Origin: Candidatus Bipolaricaulota bacterium
GTDB taxonomy: Bacteria > Bipolaricaulota > Bipolaricaulia > Bipolaricaulales > Bipolaricaulaceae
Direction: 5' to 3'
DNA length: 18,946 nucleotides
Assembly (NCBI GenBank): GCA_025060555.1
Contig: JANXBC010000018.1
Location: forward strand, 1 to 18,946
Under the pieces are notes generated by a model that was not told where the DNA came from, made no database searches, and saw only the letters and a program-made list of their open reading frames with translations. Each line of letters opens with the position of its first letter. Within the stretch, counting starts at the first letter, position 1. Both the position numbers and the translations under genes were made by a program. This document shows, piece after piece, positions 1-6,371 of the stretch.

Positions 1-194
1 ATGAGCACCGTCGGGTGACCTTTGGCTATTTTCCGAACATATTGGCCGTTGGCACTAGCATTGTGGTCGCAGACAGCAATGAGATCAAGCCCGGCTTTCC
101 TCGCTTCCTCCACAATTCTCCGTGGGGACATCTCCAAAGACCCGCAAGGGGACAGCACGGAATGAATGTGGAGGTCAGCGCGAAACCACCTCAT
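1..194 (-). CDS. PHP-domain metal-dependent phosphoesterase, N-terminal part (cut by window edge)
   Basis: Reading leftwards from an ATG at 194-192, an open frame runs to the window edge. Its first residues contain the PHP-family metal-binding motif D-L-H-I-H-S followed by S-P-C-G, and about 30 residues later a C-D-H-N motif, both typical of polymerase-and-histidinol-phosphatase domain proteins. PHP proteins are usually Mn/Zn/Fe-dependent phosphoesterases; the substrate of this one cannot be told. Its ATG overlaps the TGA of the upstream DRTGG gene (ATGA, 191-194), so it is translationally coupled as the last visible gene of the minus-strand operon. In anaerobic bacteria this PHP type commonly accompanies DRTGG and HATPase genes beside electron-bifurcating hydrogenases (established association, recalled, not searched). 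Only about 64 residues are visible. Confidence 0.85.
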   Translation of the reverse strand, partial: MRWFRADLHIHSVLSPCGSLEMSPRRIVEEARKAGLDLIAVCDHNASANGQYVRKIAKGHPTVL

Positions 195-523
195 GGGAAA
201 AGAAGTCGGTGAAGCCTCCCCGCCGTCTGAAAGGCGTTGTCTTGGGAGACAAGAAGATTGACCTGTTCCTCTTTGGCTTTCTGTATCACCTCCGGGCCGG
301 GCCGGATTCCCCGCACGCACACGATTCCGCTCAGCTCCCGCAATTTGGCCACCGCCACAATGTTCAAATGTCGTTGATGGGTGAGCCAAAGCTCGCCGGG
401 CTCGGCGTGGGCTAGAACGTCAGAGAGCAAATCCGAAACATATCCGCCCTTCACGTCCACCTCAGGGGCCGCGGCCACTAAGAACTCAAGCTTTAGTCGC
501 TCCGCTACCTCCTGCAGTTTCAT
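191..523 (-). CDS. DRTGG domain protein (second copy)
   Basis: A 110-residue protein beginning M-K-L-Q-E-V-A and containing the G-G-Y-V-S-D-L-L-S-D-V-L stretch typical of stand-alone DRTGG-domain proteins, a small alpha/beta fold also found in phosphotransacetylase and CBS-type regulators; it probably binds a nucleotide or other small ligand. The start is well supported: the ATG at 523 is preceded by a strong AGGAGGGGG ribosome binding site. It overlaps the HATPase gene upstream by 38 nt and the PHP gene downstream by ATGA. It is a paralogue of the protein at 934-1329, which starts M-K-L-R-E-V-A and shares D-L-L-S-D-V-L. No catalytic residues are recognisable; a regulatory or ligand-sensing role in the hydrogenase-associated set is inferred from context only. 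Confidence 0.85.
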   Translation of the reverse strand: MKLQEVAERLKLEFLVAAAPEVDVKGGYVSDLLSDVLAHAEPGELWLTHQRHLNIVAVAKLRELSGIVCVRGIRPGPEVIQKAKEEQVNLLVSQDNAFQTAGRLHRLLFP

Positions 524-968
524 CTTTCCCCCTCCTGATCACAGCACGAATGACTGTGCCTTCACCCGGGCGTGAGCGGATCTCTAATTTATCGGAGTTG
601 GCTTCCATGTTGGGAAGGCCCATCCCTGAACCAAACCCCAATTCTCTGGCCCAATCCGGAGCCGTGGAATAGCCAGGTTGTTTGGCGAGCTCAACGTCGG
701 GGATTCCTGGGCCCTGGTCGGAGAAAATGAGTTCCAACCGGTCGTCATAAACAAGGAGGATGATGCGGCCACCAGGGGTATAGAGGACGATGTTCATCTC
801 GCCCTCGAAGCAGACAATGCCCGCCCGTCGCACCACCTCTGGTTCCACCCCCATCCGCCTGAGGATGCGCTGAACTTCTGTGGAAACGGTCCCCGCGTGC
901 TCTAAGTCCAGCCCAACTACGGAGAAGATCTCCCTATGGCGGGGAGGAATGGGGGTGGTTGTGCTCAT
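486..968 (-). CDS. Anti-sigma-factor-like HATPase (SpoIIAB/RsbW-type ATP-binding protein)
   Basis: A 160-residue GHKL ATPase. Visible boxes in order are the N box (F-E-G-E-M-N), the G1 box (D-Q-G-P-G-I-P-D), the G2 box (G-F-G-S-G-M-G-L-P-N-M) and the terminal G-T-V-I-R. This is the Ser/Thr kinase anti-sigma family without a separate histidine kinase domain. The ATG at 968 is chosen because it gives the usual short N-terminus; an upstream in-frame ATG at 1010 would add a Pro-rich tail. No good Shine-Dalgarno is seen, and the start lies 35 nt inside the preceding DRTGG gene, so coupled translation is likely. Sandwiched between two DRTGG genes and followed by PHP, it belongs to the regulatory set often next to [FeFe]-hydrogenase or NADH-linked Fe-S genes. 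Target unknown; no partner anti-anti-sigma gene is visible. Confidence 0.85.
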   Translation of the reverse strand: MSTTTPIPPRHREIFSVVGLDLEHAGTVSTEVQRILRRMGVEPEVVRRAGIVCFEGEMNIVLYTPGGRIILLVYDDRLELIFSDQGPGIPDVELAKQPGYSTAPDWARELGFGSGMGLPNMEANSDKLEIRSRPGEGTVIRAVIRRGKDETAGGSGATKA

Positions 969-1329
969 AGGGCAGGGGCTTACGCTTGGCCGGGGGAAGG
1001 CCATGGGCATAGAGGATTCCGCAGGATTCGTACATGATCCGTGGGGTAGCGAGGAGGGGGATGCCCGCGGCCGCAGCGTAATCCACAGTGGGTTTGGCCG
1101 GGACTTTCCCGTGCACGAAGAGCACTCCCGCCAAATTCATTACCTCGGCCACGCGCACCACCTGGGCCGTGACTGTACCGGTGATGAGAAGCACCCCCTC
1201 CTCGCGCACCATGGCTAAAACATCGGAAAGAAGATCGGCGGCAAATCCAGCGCACACCTCACGGTCCGCAAGATCCTCGCCGGTAAGAAACCTTGCGCCC
1301 ACAAGCTCCGCGACTTCCCGCAGCTTCAT
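934..1329 (-). CDS. DRTGG domain protein (first copy)
   Basis: A 131-residue protein starting M-K-L-R-E-V-A at 1329, one base after the apgM stop codon, so the two genes are coupled. The core includes A-A-D-L-L-S-D-V-L, aligning with the second DRTGG protein at 191-523, followed by alternating hydrophobic strands (G-V-L-L-I-T-G-T-V, A-G-V-L-F-V-H-G). It has a hydrophilic Pro/His-rich tail of about 20 residues missing from the second copy; the last 35 nt of this tail overlap the HATPase gene in another frame. The open frame extends upstream inside apgM but that part is not coding. A ligand-sensing role is inferred from the family. Confidence 0.82.
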   Translation of the reverse strand: MKLREVAELVGARFLTGEDLADREVCAGFAADLLSDVLAMVREEGVLLITGTVTAQVVRVAEVMNLAGVLFVHGKVPAKPTVDYAAAAGIPLLATPRIMYESCGILYAHGLPPAKRKPLPYEHNHPHSSPP

Positions 1330-1330
1330 C

Positions 1331-2566
1331 TCAGGCCCCGAATTTTCCCCCGAAATCACAGTAGCCAAGGAGCTGGGGCAGGAGTCTACCGGAGAAGCGG
1401 CCAAGGCCGCCTTCGCCGGCCGCGCGTTCGGTGAAAGTCTGGGTACGGTCTTTACGCACGGCGGGGCCGAAGAACAGGGCTGGCACAGGATCAGCCGTAT
1501 GCTCCCGCACCGCCGGCGGTGTTGTGTGGTCCCCGGAAACACAGAGATGTAGGTCCTTGGGAAGGTTAGCCAGGAGCTCCCCGAAGAACTCGCGGTCCAC
1601 GCGCTCGATGAAGGCCTTCTTGGCCTCGGCGTTGCCGTCGTGGCCGGCGTTGTCCGTGCCCTTGATGTGCACGAACACGAGGTCGAAGGCGCGCAGGGCC
1701 TCCAGGGCCGCGCGGGCCTTGGCCCTAAGATCGGTCTTGAGGTCGCCCGTGGCCCCGGGCACGGAGAGGACCTCCATTCCCGCCAGGCGCGCCACGCCCT
1801 TGTACAAAGCCCCGCCGGCGATGCAGGCCGCGCGGATCCCGTAGGTCTCGGTGACCGGGACCAAATGGGGCATGACTGCCGCACCCCGGAGAAGGAGGGC
1901 ATTGCCCGGAAGCTTTCCTTCCGCGGCCCGCTTTTTGTTCACGGGATGGTCGCGCAGGACCACGTAGGCCCTCCGGGTGAAGGCGTTGAGGATTTCTGCG
2001 GTGCGGCGGGCCGCGGCGCTCTCCTCCAAGGGCCTCGCCTCGGCCACAGGAACCCCAGTCTCGTGGGGGTCGGTGTCAGAAACCGCCGCGGAGAGGTTCT
2101 CCCCCCGCAGGACGAGGGCGCCCCGGTGCTCGGTGGAGGCGCGGAAGAAGAGCTCCACGCCGAAATCCCGGAGGGAAATGGAGTTCACCGCCTCTTCCAG
2201 GAACTTCCCTTCCTCCAGGCGACCGGCGCGGCGGTCCACGACGATGAGCTTTCCGTCTCGCTCCTCTACGGTAGCAAAATTGGCACGGAAACAGATGTCG
2301 CCGCCCCGTACATCCATCCCAATCCCCAGGACTTCAAACGCACCACGACCGGTGTAGACCTGAAGGGGGTCATATCCGAAGATGGAAAGGTGGGCAGTAT
2401 CCGAGCCGGGGCGGATTCCGGGAGCGATGGGGTCCATGAGGCCCAGGGCGCCCGCGGCCGCAAGTTCATCGAGGTTCGGATGGGCCGCGCGCTCCAGGCA
2501 CGTGGCGCCCCCGAAGTCCGTGGGTCGGCCACCCAACCCATCGAGGATCACCAAGATCGCGGCCAT
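1331..2566 (-). CDS. apgM: 2,3-bisphosphoglycerate-independent phosphoglycerate mutase, archaeal type
   Basis: Interconverts 3-phosphoglycerate and 2-phosphoglycerate in glycolysis and gluconeogenesis, in the cytosol. The 411-residue length fits the archaeal-type ApgM family, shorter than the ~510-residue bacterial GpmI. Alkaline-phosphatase-superfamily signatures are visible: the N-terminal V-I-L-D-G-L-G-G metal site, the P-G-S-D-T-A-H segment near residues 53-59 with the presumed Ser nucleophile followed by L-S-I-F-G-Y-D-P, and the late metal ligands in H-I-K-G-T-D-N-A-G-H-D-G and S-G-D-H-T-T-P. The ATG at 2566 has an AAGGAGGG site overlapping the stop of the upstream TatT-like gene. It ends one base before the DRTGG gene. 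Its position links central carbon flux with the downstream regulatory/redox genes, though that may simply be operon packing. Confidence 0.96.
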   Translation of the reverse strand: MAAILVILDGLGGRPTDFGGATCLERAAHPNLDELAAAGALGLMDPIAPGIRPGSDTAHLSIFGYDPLQVYTGRGAFEVLGIGMDVRGGDICFRANFATVEERDGKLIVVDRRAGRLEEGKFLEEAVNSISLRDFGVELFFRASTEHRGALVLRGENLSAAVSDTDPHETGVPVAEARPLEESAAARRTAEILNAFTRRAYVVLRDHPVNKKRAAEGKLPGNALLLRGAAVMPHLVPVTETYGIRAACIAGGALYKGVARLAGMEVLSVPGATGDLKTDLRAKARAALEALRAFDLVFVHIKGTDNAGHDGNAEAKKAFIERVDREFFGELLANLPKDLHLCVSGDHTTPPAVREHTADPVPALFFGPAVRKDRTQTFTERAAGEGGLGRFSGRLLPQLLGYCDFGGKFGA

Positions 2567-2575
2567 CTGCCCTCC

Positions 2576-3409
2576 TTACTTATTCTGAACTTCCTTGAGG
2601 AGTTCGGAAGCTTTAAGCTGACAGTAGCTGTTCATGAGGGGATATGGGTCTAAAGAGGAAGCGAGGATTTTCTCCAGGACAACCCGGGCCTCCGCCCAAA
2701 GCTCCTTGGGGATTAGATAGTATTGCACATAAAAGAGCGCGTTTTCTAGATAATCACCATGTGCGCTCATCGCTTCCTGCAAGAGTTCCCGGGCTTTTTC
2801 GTAATCCTTGCTGAAGGGGTGTTTGGCATGATATCCGGCCAAGGCGCGCAGGGGGCCTCCTGCCAGGTAATTGCGATCAAGCTCCATACAGCGACTCATG
2901 AGAGCGTTGAGTTTTTTGTCATCCCCGCGAAGGGCCGCGGCAATAAGCCCTAGAGCTCCGCCAAGTTCCACTTTCCGCGCCCAGTTCGCGTAGGTCCAGT
3001 ACAAAGCAGCCACGTCCGTACTCGTTTTGACCGCTTCCACAAAGCCTTGCTCCCGCTCAACGCGCACAAACTCCGGATTTGCACGCAAGGAGCGCTCCCC
3101 ATAGGCTTGCCCTTTTTCATGTCCCTCTTGTTTTTCCCGCTCCGGGAGGAAGATGTCGGCCAGGGTGTAATAGCAGCGGGCCAACATGTTCAGGATATGT
3201 GTGTTTTGCGGATCAAGGTTCAAGGCCTTCTGGTAAAAGTCGATGGCTAGGTCTAGCTTCTGTCGGAGCGTGGCCGCCGTAGTGGGAGTGTACGGAGAAA
3301 GCCAAACCTCCTGGAAAAGAGCGTCTGCTTGGGCCACGAATTCCGCTACCTGCGCCACCCCGAAAAGGCTTACGGTTGCAAACAAGATCACCGTTCCCAG
3401 TGCTTTCAT
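2576..3409 (-). CDS. TatT-like (TRAP transporter T-component family) secreted helical-repeat protein
   Basis: A 277-residue exported protein. The start at 3409 is chosen because a GGTGAAGGGG ribosome site precedes it and it gives a clean signal peptide (M-K-A-L then a hydrophobic core to about residue 20); an upstream start at 3463 would spoil this. No lipobox Cys is present, unlike the Treponema TatT lipoprotein. The body is TPR-like helices (A-L-N-L-D-P-Q-N-T-H-I-L-N-M-L-A) and carries the family-typical C-terminal run L-A-G-G-P-L-R-A-L-A-G-Y-H-A-K near residue 190, followed by D-Y-E-K-A-R-E-L-L. TatT proteins form periplasmic partners of some TRAP substrate-binding proteins; no TRAP permease or binding protein is in the window. 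First gene of the leftward operon. Confidence 0.8.
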   Translation of the reverse strand: MKALGTVILFATVSLFGVAQVAEFVAQADALFQEVWLSPYTPTTAATLRQKLDLAIDFYQKALNLDPQNTHILNMLARCYYTLADIFLPEREKQEGHEKGQAYGERSLRANPEFVRVEREQGFVEAVKTSTDVAALYWTYANWARKVELGGALGLIAAALRGDDKKLNALMSRCMELDRNYLAGGPLRALAGYHAKHPFSKDYEKARELLQEAMSAHGDYLENALFYVQYYLIPKELWAEARVVLEKILASSLDPYPLMNSYCQLKASELLKEVQNK

Positions 3410-3433
3410 CCCCTTCACCTCCGATTGGCTTGA

Positions 3434-3462
3434 ACTATAGCCGTTTGCTAGAGCTATGGCCA
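3434..3462 (-). promoter_or_regulatory. Predicted sigma70-type promoter for the TatT-apgM-DRTGG operon
   Basis: On the minus strand a -10 box TATAGT lies at 3439-3434, with TGGCCA (4 of 6 match to TTGACA) at 3462-3457 and a 17-nt spacer. Transcription would start near 3427, giving a short leader that just contains the GGTGAAGGGG ribosome site. It is divergent from the ferredoxin promoter, which uses the same TATAGT -10. Confidence 0.5.
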
Positions 3463-3465
3463 ACG

Positions 3466-3494
3466 TGGACCAGCTAGGGATCCCATGCTATAGT
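3466..3494 (+). promoter_or_regulatory. Predicted extended -10 promoter for the ferredoxin gene
   Basis: TGGACC (4 of 6) at 3466-3471, a 17-nt spacer and TATAGT at 3489-3494, preceded by TG at 3486-3487 (extended -10, TG-C-TATAGT). The leader would be about 15 nt and hold the AAAGGAGGT ribosome site. The region 3410-3516 thus holds two back-to-back promoters. Confidence 0.55.
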
Positions 3495-3516
3495 CGCCCT
3501 ACGAAAAGGAGGTGTC

Positions 3517-3696
3517 ATGGCCCTTAAAGTGGACCAGGATCTATGCACGGGCTGCGGGCTATGCGCCCAGATTTGCCCTGAGGTGTTCGAGATTGGAGAC
3601 GACGGGTATTCGCATGTCATTAAGGGCGCCGACCAAAGCCTCCCCTGCGTGGATGAGGCCATTGATCAGTGCCCGGTGGGGGCGATCAGCCGCTGA
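3517..3696 (+). CDS. Single-cluster [4Fe-4S] ferredoxin, Thermotoga type
   Basis: A 59-residue electron carrier. Cysteines fall at 10, 13, 16, 20, 44 and 52. By comparison with Thermotoga maritima ferredoxin, Cys10, Cys13, Cys16 and Cys52 (the last in C-P-V-G-A-I) should bind one low-potential [4Fe-4S] cluster, while Cys20 and Cys44 should form the stabilising disulfide of thermophilic one-cluster ferredoxins. The second cluster site is replaced by an acidic region (E-V-F-E-I-G-D-D-G). An AAAGGAGGT ribosome site lies 3 nt before the ATG. The gene is a one-gene unit between its own promoter and terminator. Likely partners are oxidoreductases and a bifurcating hydrogenase, inferred from context. 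Confidence 0.95.
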   Translation: MALKVDQDLCTGCGLCAQICPEVFEIGDDGYSHVIKGADQSLPCVDEAIDQCPVGAISR

Positions 3697-3720
3697 ACCC
3701 GGCTTTAACCCAGTCTTGCG

Positions 3721-3757
3721 AAAGCTCCGGCAACGCCGGCCGGAGCTTTTTATTATT
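3721..3757 (+). terminator. Rho-independent terminator after ferredoxin
   Basis: A perfect 10-bp stem: AAAGCTCCGG at 3721-3730 pairs with CCGGAGCTTT at 3740-3749 across a 9-nt loop, followed by TTTTTATTATT. It lies 24 nt after the ferredoxin stop. The U-tract also supplies the TATTAT that I read as the -10 box of the next gene. Confidence 0.9.
3751..3756 (+). promoter_or_regulatory. Candidate -10 box of the EamA gene, inside the terminator U-tract
   Basis: TATTAT sits 6 nt before the GTG start at 3763. No Shine-Dalgarno is present, so a transcript starting at the GTG (leaderless) is plausible. No good -35 is seen: that space is occupied by the terminator stem. Confidence 0.35.
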
Positions 3758-3762
3758 CAAGC

Positions 3763-4599
3763 GTGAGAAAAGCTTGGCACTGGCTGGCCCTTTTCTTGGG
3801 GATCCTTGCCCTTTCCTGGGGTGGGCCCTTGATCCGCTTGACCTCGGCCCCAGCGCTCACCGTGGCCGCCTGGCGCTTGATCTTTTCCGCAACAGTCTTT
3901 CTTCCGCTTGGCCTCCGCGGATGGCATGGAAAAGGGGTACGGTACGCTGTCTTGGCCGGATTTTTTCTCGCTGCGCATTTCGCCTTTTGGATTCAATCCC
4001 TCCGCCTCACCTCCGTGGCTAGTTCTGTAGTGCTAGTGAACACAAACCCCTTGTTTGTGGGGGTTTTCTCTTGGCTATTTGGGGAATGCCTGGGGCGCGC
4101 GTTTTGGTTAGGGGTTCTCCTCTCCCTTGCTGGAACCGTGCTCATCGGCTATGGGGATCTCGTGGTCGCGCATACTGCGCTTTTGGGCGATCTCCTCGCT
4201 CTTTTGGGTGCGGTTGCCGCCTCGGGGTATCTCCTCCTGGGCCGCCGGGCCCGCCAGGGGATGGCTACATTTCCCTACGTTTCCCTGACTTACTCGGTTG
4301 CCGCCCTGTGCCTTCTGGCCATAGCCGTGGCATTACGCACGCCTCTTCCACCGAAAACCGATTGGCAGTGGTTACTCCTCATCGCCCTTATCCCTCAAGT
4401 CATCGGACACACGACGGTGAACTGGGCCCTGCGCAGGTTTCCCGCCGCGGCTGTGGCCGTGGCCATTTTGAGTGAGCCCGTTGGGGCTGGGCTTTGGGCT
4501 TTTTTTCTCTTCGGCGAGGGCATTCAGCCCCTTCAGGGGGTGGGCATGGCGTTAGTTCTTCTTGGCATCTTTTGGAGCCTGCGGTCCGTGCGGCTCTGA
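3763..4599 (+). CDS. EamA/DMT-superfamily membrane transporter
   Basis: A 278-residue integral membrane protein with about ten hydrophobic helices in two EamA repeats, the usual drug/metabolite transporter layout and length. Repeat 1 has the typical S-W-G-G-P-L-I-R and A-W-R-L segments and the V-V-L-V-N-T-N-P-L-F helix; repeat 2 ends with S-E-P-V-G-A-G-L-W-A-F-F-L-F-G-E-G, the family's C-terminal signature. Substrate (amino acid, sugar, metabolite export) cannot be told. The GTG at 3763 is the only start that keeps the first helix whole; it has no ribosome site and follows the ferredoxin terminator by a few bases. ahcY follows after 15 nt but has its own candidate -10. Confidence 0.9.
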   Translation: MRKAWHWLALFLGILALSWGGPLIRLTSAPALTVAAWRLIFSATVFLPLGLRGWHGKGVRYAVLAGFFLAAHFAFWIQSLRLTSVASSVVLVNTNPLFVGVFSWLFGECLGRAFWLGVLLSLAGTVLIGYGDLVVAHTALLGDLLALLGAVAASGYLLLGRRARQGMATFPYVSLTYSVAALCLLAIAVALRTPLPPKTDWQWLLLIALIPQVIGHTTVNWALRRFPAAAVAVAILSEPVGAGLWAFFLFGEGIQPLQGVGMALVLLGIFWSLRSVRL

Positions 4600-4601
4600 G
4601 C

Positions 4602-4607
4602 TAACAT
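4602..4607 (+). promoter_or_regulatory. Candidate leaderless -10 box of ahcY
   Basis: TAACAT lies exactly 7 nt before the ATG at 4615; no AGGAGG-like sequence precedes the start. It fits the TANNNT-N7-ATG arrangement seen at several other genes here. No convincing -35. Confidence 0.35.
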
Positions 4608-4614
4608 TCTTGTC

Positions 4615-5832
4615 ATGGATGAACTGCGCCAGCGAGGTTGGGAAAAGATCCGATGGGTGCGGGAGCACATGAGGGTGCTCGCTCTCCTTGAGGAGCGGTA
4701 CGTCAAGGAAAGGCCGCTTTTGGGGAAACGGGTGGCCATGGCCATCCATCTTGAGGCCAAGACCGCCCGTCTCGCCCTCGCCCTGAAGGCCCTGGGCGCG
4801 GAGGTCGCAGTGACTAGTTCAAACCCGCTTTCCGCCAAAGACGATGTGGCCCAAGCCCTGGCTGAGGAGATGGCCGTCTATGCCCGCGGCGAGGCCACGG
4901 AAAAAGAGTATCAGGAATTCCTCCTGAAAGTCTTGTCCATTAGGCCCAATCTTGTCCTCGACGACGGCGGTGATCTCGGGCATCTTCTTCATGGTGAGGC
5001 CTGGGAGCTGGGCCAGGAGACCGTGGGGTTATGCGAGGAAACCACAACTGGCGTGGTGCGGTTGCGCAAGCTGGAAAAAGCTGGCCGGTTGAGGTTTCCC
5101 GTGGTCGCCGTGAATGATGCGCACATGAAGTCCCTTTTTGATAACCGCTATGGCACGGGGCAGTCCGTGTGGGACGCGATCATGCGGGCTACGAACCTCC
5201 TTTTGGCGGGGAAGACCGTGCTTGTTGTAGGTTATGGCTGGTGTGGAAAGGGCATCGCCCACCGTGCCCGCGGCCTCGGGGCCGAGGTGGTGGTAGCAGA
5301 GGTTGACCCAATCAAAGCGGCGGAAGCGGTAATGGAAGGATTGCGGGTAGCCCCGGTGCACAAAGCCATTGCCCAAGCGGATTTGGTGGTGACGGCCACA
5401 GGCTGCATAAATGCTGTCTCATTTGCAGACATCCTTGCTGCCAAGGATGGTTGTATCCTCGCGAATGCCGGACATTTCGATGTGGAAATCGATGTGCGTT
5501 CCCTCTATACCCAGGCCCAGGTGCGAAAAGTGCGAGACCATCTTGAGGAGTGCATCCTTCCCAATGGGAAGCGCGTATACCTTCTGGCCAAAGGGCGGCT
5601 GGTGAACCTCGTGGTCGGGGATGGTCATCCCGCGGAAATCATGGACCTTTCCTTCTCCCTCCAGCTCCTTTCCCTCCTTTGGCTGGCTAAAGAAGGGAAA
5701 AAGCTTGCCCCACGGGTTTACGCTGTACCCCGGGAGATCGACGCGGAAGTAGCGCGCCTCTTTTTGTCCACAAGAGGGATTTCCATCGACGAGCTCACCC
5801 CAGAGCAACGGGAGTACCTAGGATTAAGTTAG
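4615..5832 (+). CDS. ahcY: S-adenosylhomocysteine hydrolase (adenosylhomocysteinase)
   Basis: Cytosolic NAD-dependent enzyme converting S-adenosylhomocysteine to adenosine and homocysteine, recycling the by-product of methylation. The 405-residue length matches the short archaeal/Thermotoga form, without the ~40-residue insertion of many bacterial and eukaryotic enzymes. Visible motifs in order: I-H-L-E-A-K-T-A (substrate site, near 44-51), D-D-G-G-D at 117-121, E-E-T-T-T-G at 141-146, N-D-A-H-M-K-S-L-F-D-N at 167-177, Rossmann loop G-Y-G-W-C-G-K-G at 206-213, N-A-G-H-F-D-V-E-I-D at 284-293, and G-D-G-H-P-A-E-I-M-D near the C-terminus. Start at 4615 is the only one giving full length; likely leaderless. 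Its TAG overlaps the TrmH stop by four bases (TTAG, 5829-5832). Confidence 0.97.
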   Translation: MDELRQRGWEKIRWVREHMRVLALLEERYVKERPLLGKRVAMAIHLEAKTARLALALKALGAEVAVTSSNPLSAKDDVAQALAEEMAVYARGEATEKEYQEFLLKVLSIRPNLVLDDGGDLGHLLHGEAWELGQETVGLCEETTTGVVRLRKLEKAGRLRFPVVAVNDAHMKSLFDNRYGTGQSVWDAIMRATNLLLAGKTVLVVGYGWCGKGIAHRARGLGAEVVVAEVDPIKAAEAVMEGLRVAPVHKAIAQADLVVTATGCINAVSFADILAAKDGCILANAGHFDVEIDVRSLYTQAQVRKVRDHLEECILPNGKRVYLLAKGRLVNLVVGDGHPAEIMDLSFSLQLLSLLWLAKEGKKLAPRVYAVPREIDAEVARLFLSTRGISIDELTPEQREYLGLS

Positions 5833-6371
5833 CTTGGGAAACTGGCGCGGCATTTCTCAACGAGAAGAAAGATGGCCACACCGAAGGCCACAGCTACGTT
5901 GAGGGATTCTTTTTTCCCATATTGAGGGATTTCCACCACTAAGTTCGCCTCAGAAAGCGCGCGATCATCCACGCCGGTGACCTCATTTCCCACCACCAAG
6001 GCAAGCGGGAAATGTTCTGGTTTTACCGTCTGAATGGGGGCGCTGTCCGTAGTGATTTCCAAAGCTGCGATGGTCCAGCCCTCGCTTCGCAGGGCACGCA
6101 CAGCCTCTAGCGTGTCCGCAAAATAGCGCCATGGCAGGAGTTGCGTGGTGCCAAGCGCGGTCTTCTCCACCTCTTTGTGGGGTGGCCGGGCGGTTATGCC
6201 ACAAAGGATTAACCCCGAGATGTAGGCGCATTCTGCGGTGCGGAACATGGAGCCAACGTTGTAGGCACTGCGAATGTTGTCTAAAACGGCGAGGATGGGG
6301 AACCGCTTAGGCGGGCGAAACTTTTCCCAACGCGCCTGCTTTTCCTCATTTGTCAGTTTTCGCCTGTTCAT
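5829..6371 (-). CDS. TrmH/SpoU-family RNA 2'-O-methyltransferase
   Basis: A 180-residue SPOUT methyltransferase that should transfer a methyl group from S-adenosylmethionine to a ribose 2'-OH of tRNA or rRNA. All three SpoU motifs are present: motif 1 L-D-N-I-R-S-A-Y-N-V-G-S-M-F-R-T-A (30-46), motif 2 L-V-V-G-N-E-V-T-G-V (125-134) and motif 3 V-E-I-P-Q-Y-G followed by E-S-L-N-V-A-V-A (146-162), whose knot binds SAM. It is a minimal form without an L30e-like N-terminal RNA-binding domain; which nucleotide it modifies is not readable. The start overlaps the DUF429 gene by 26 nt, and it is the last gene of the four-gene leftward operon. Its neighbour ahcY recycles the SAH it produces, though the two genes are convergent. 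Confidence 0.93.
   Translation of the reverse strand: MNRRKLTNEEKQARWEKFRPPKRFPILAVLDNIRSAYNVGSMFRTAECAYISGLILCGITARPPHKEVEKTALGTTQLLPWRYFADTLEAVRALRSEGWTIAALEITTDSAPIQTVKPEHFPLALVVGNEVTGVDDRALSEANLVVEIPQYGKKESLNVAVAFGVAIFLLVEKCRASFPS

Noticed and set aside
1640..2653. 337-residue open frame on the plus strand opposite apgM
   Set aside because: No recognisable motif, low-complexity Gly/Arg-rich composition, and apgM on the other strand has full catalytic motifs and ribosome site.
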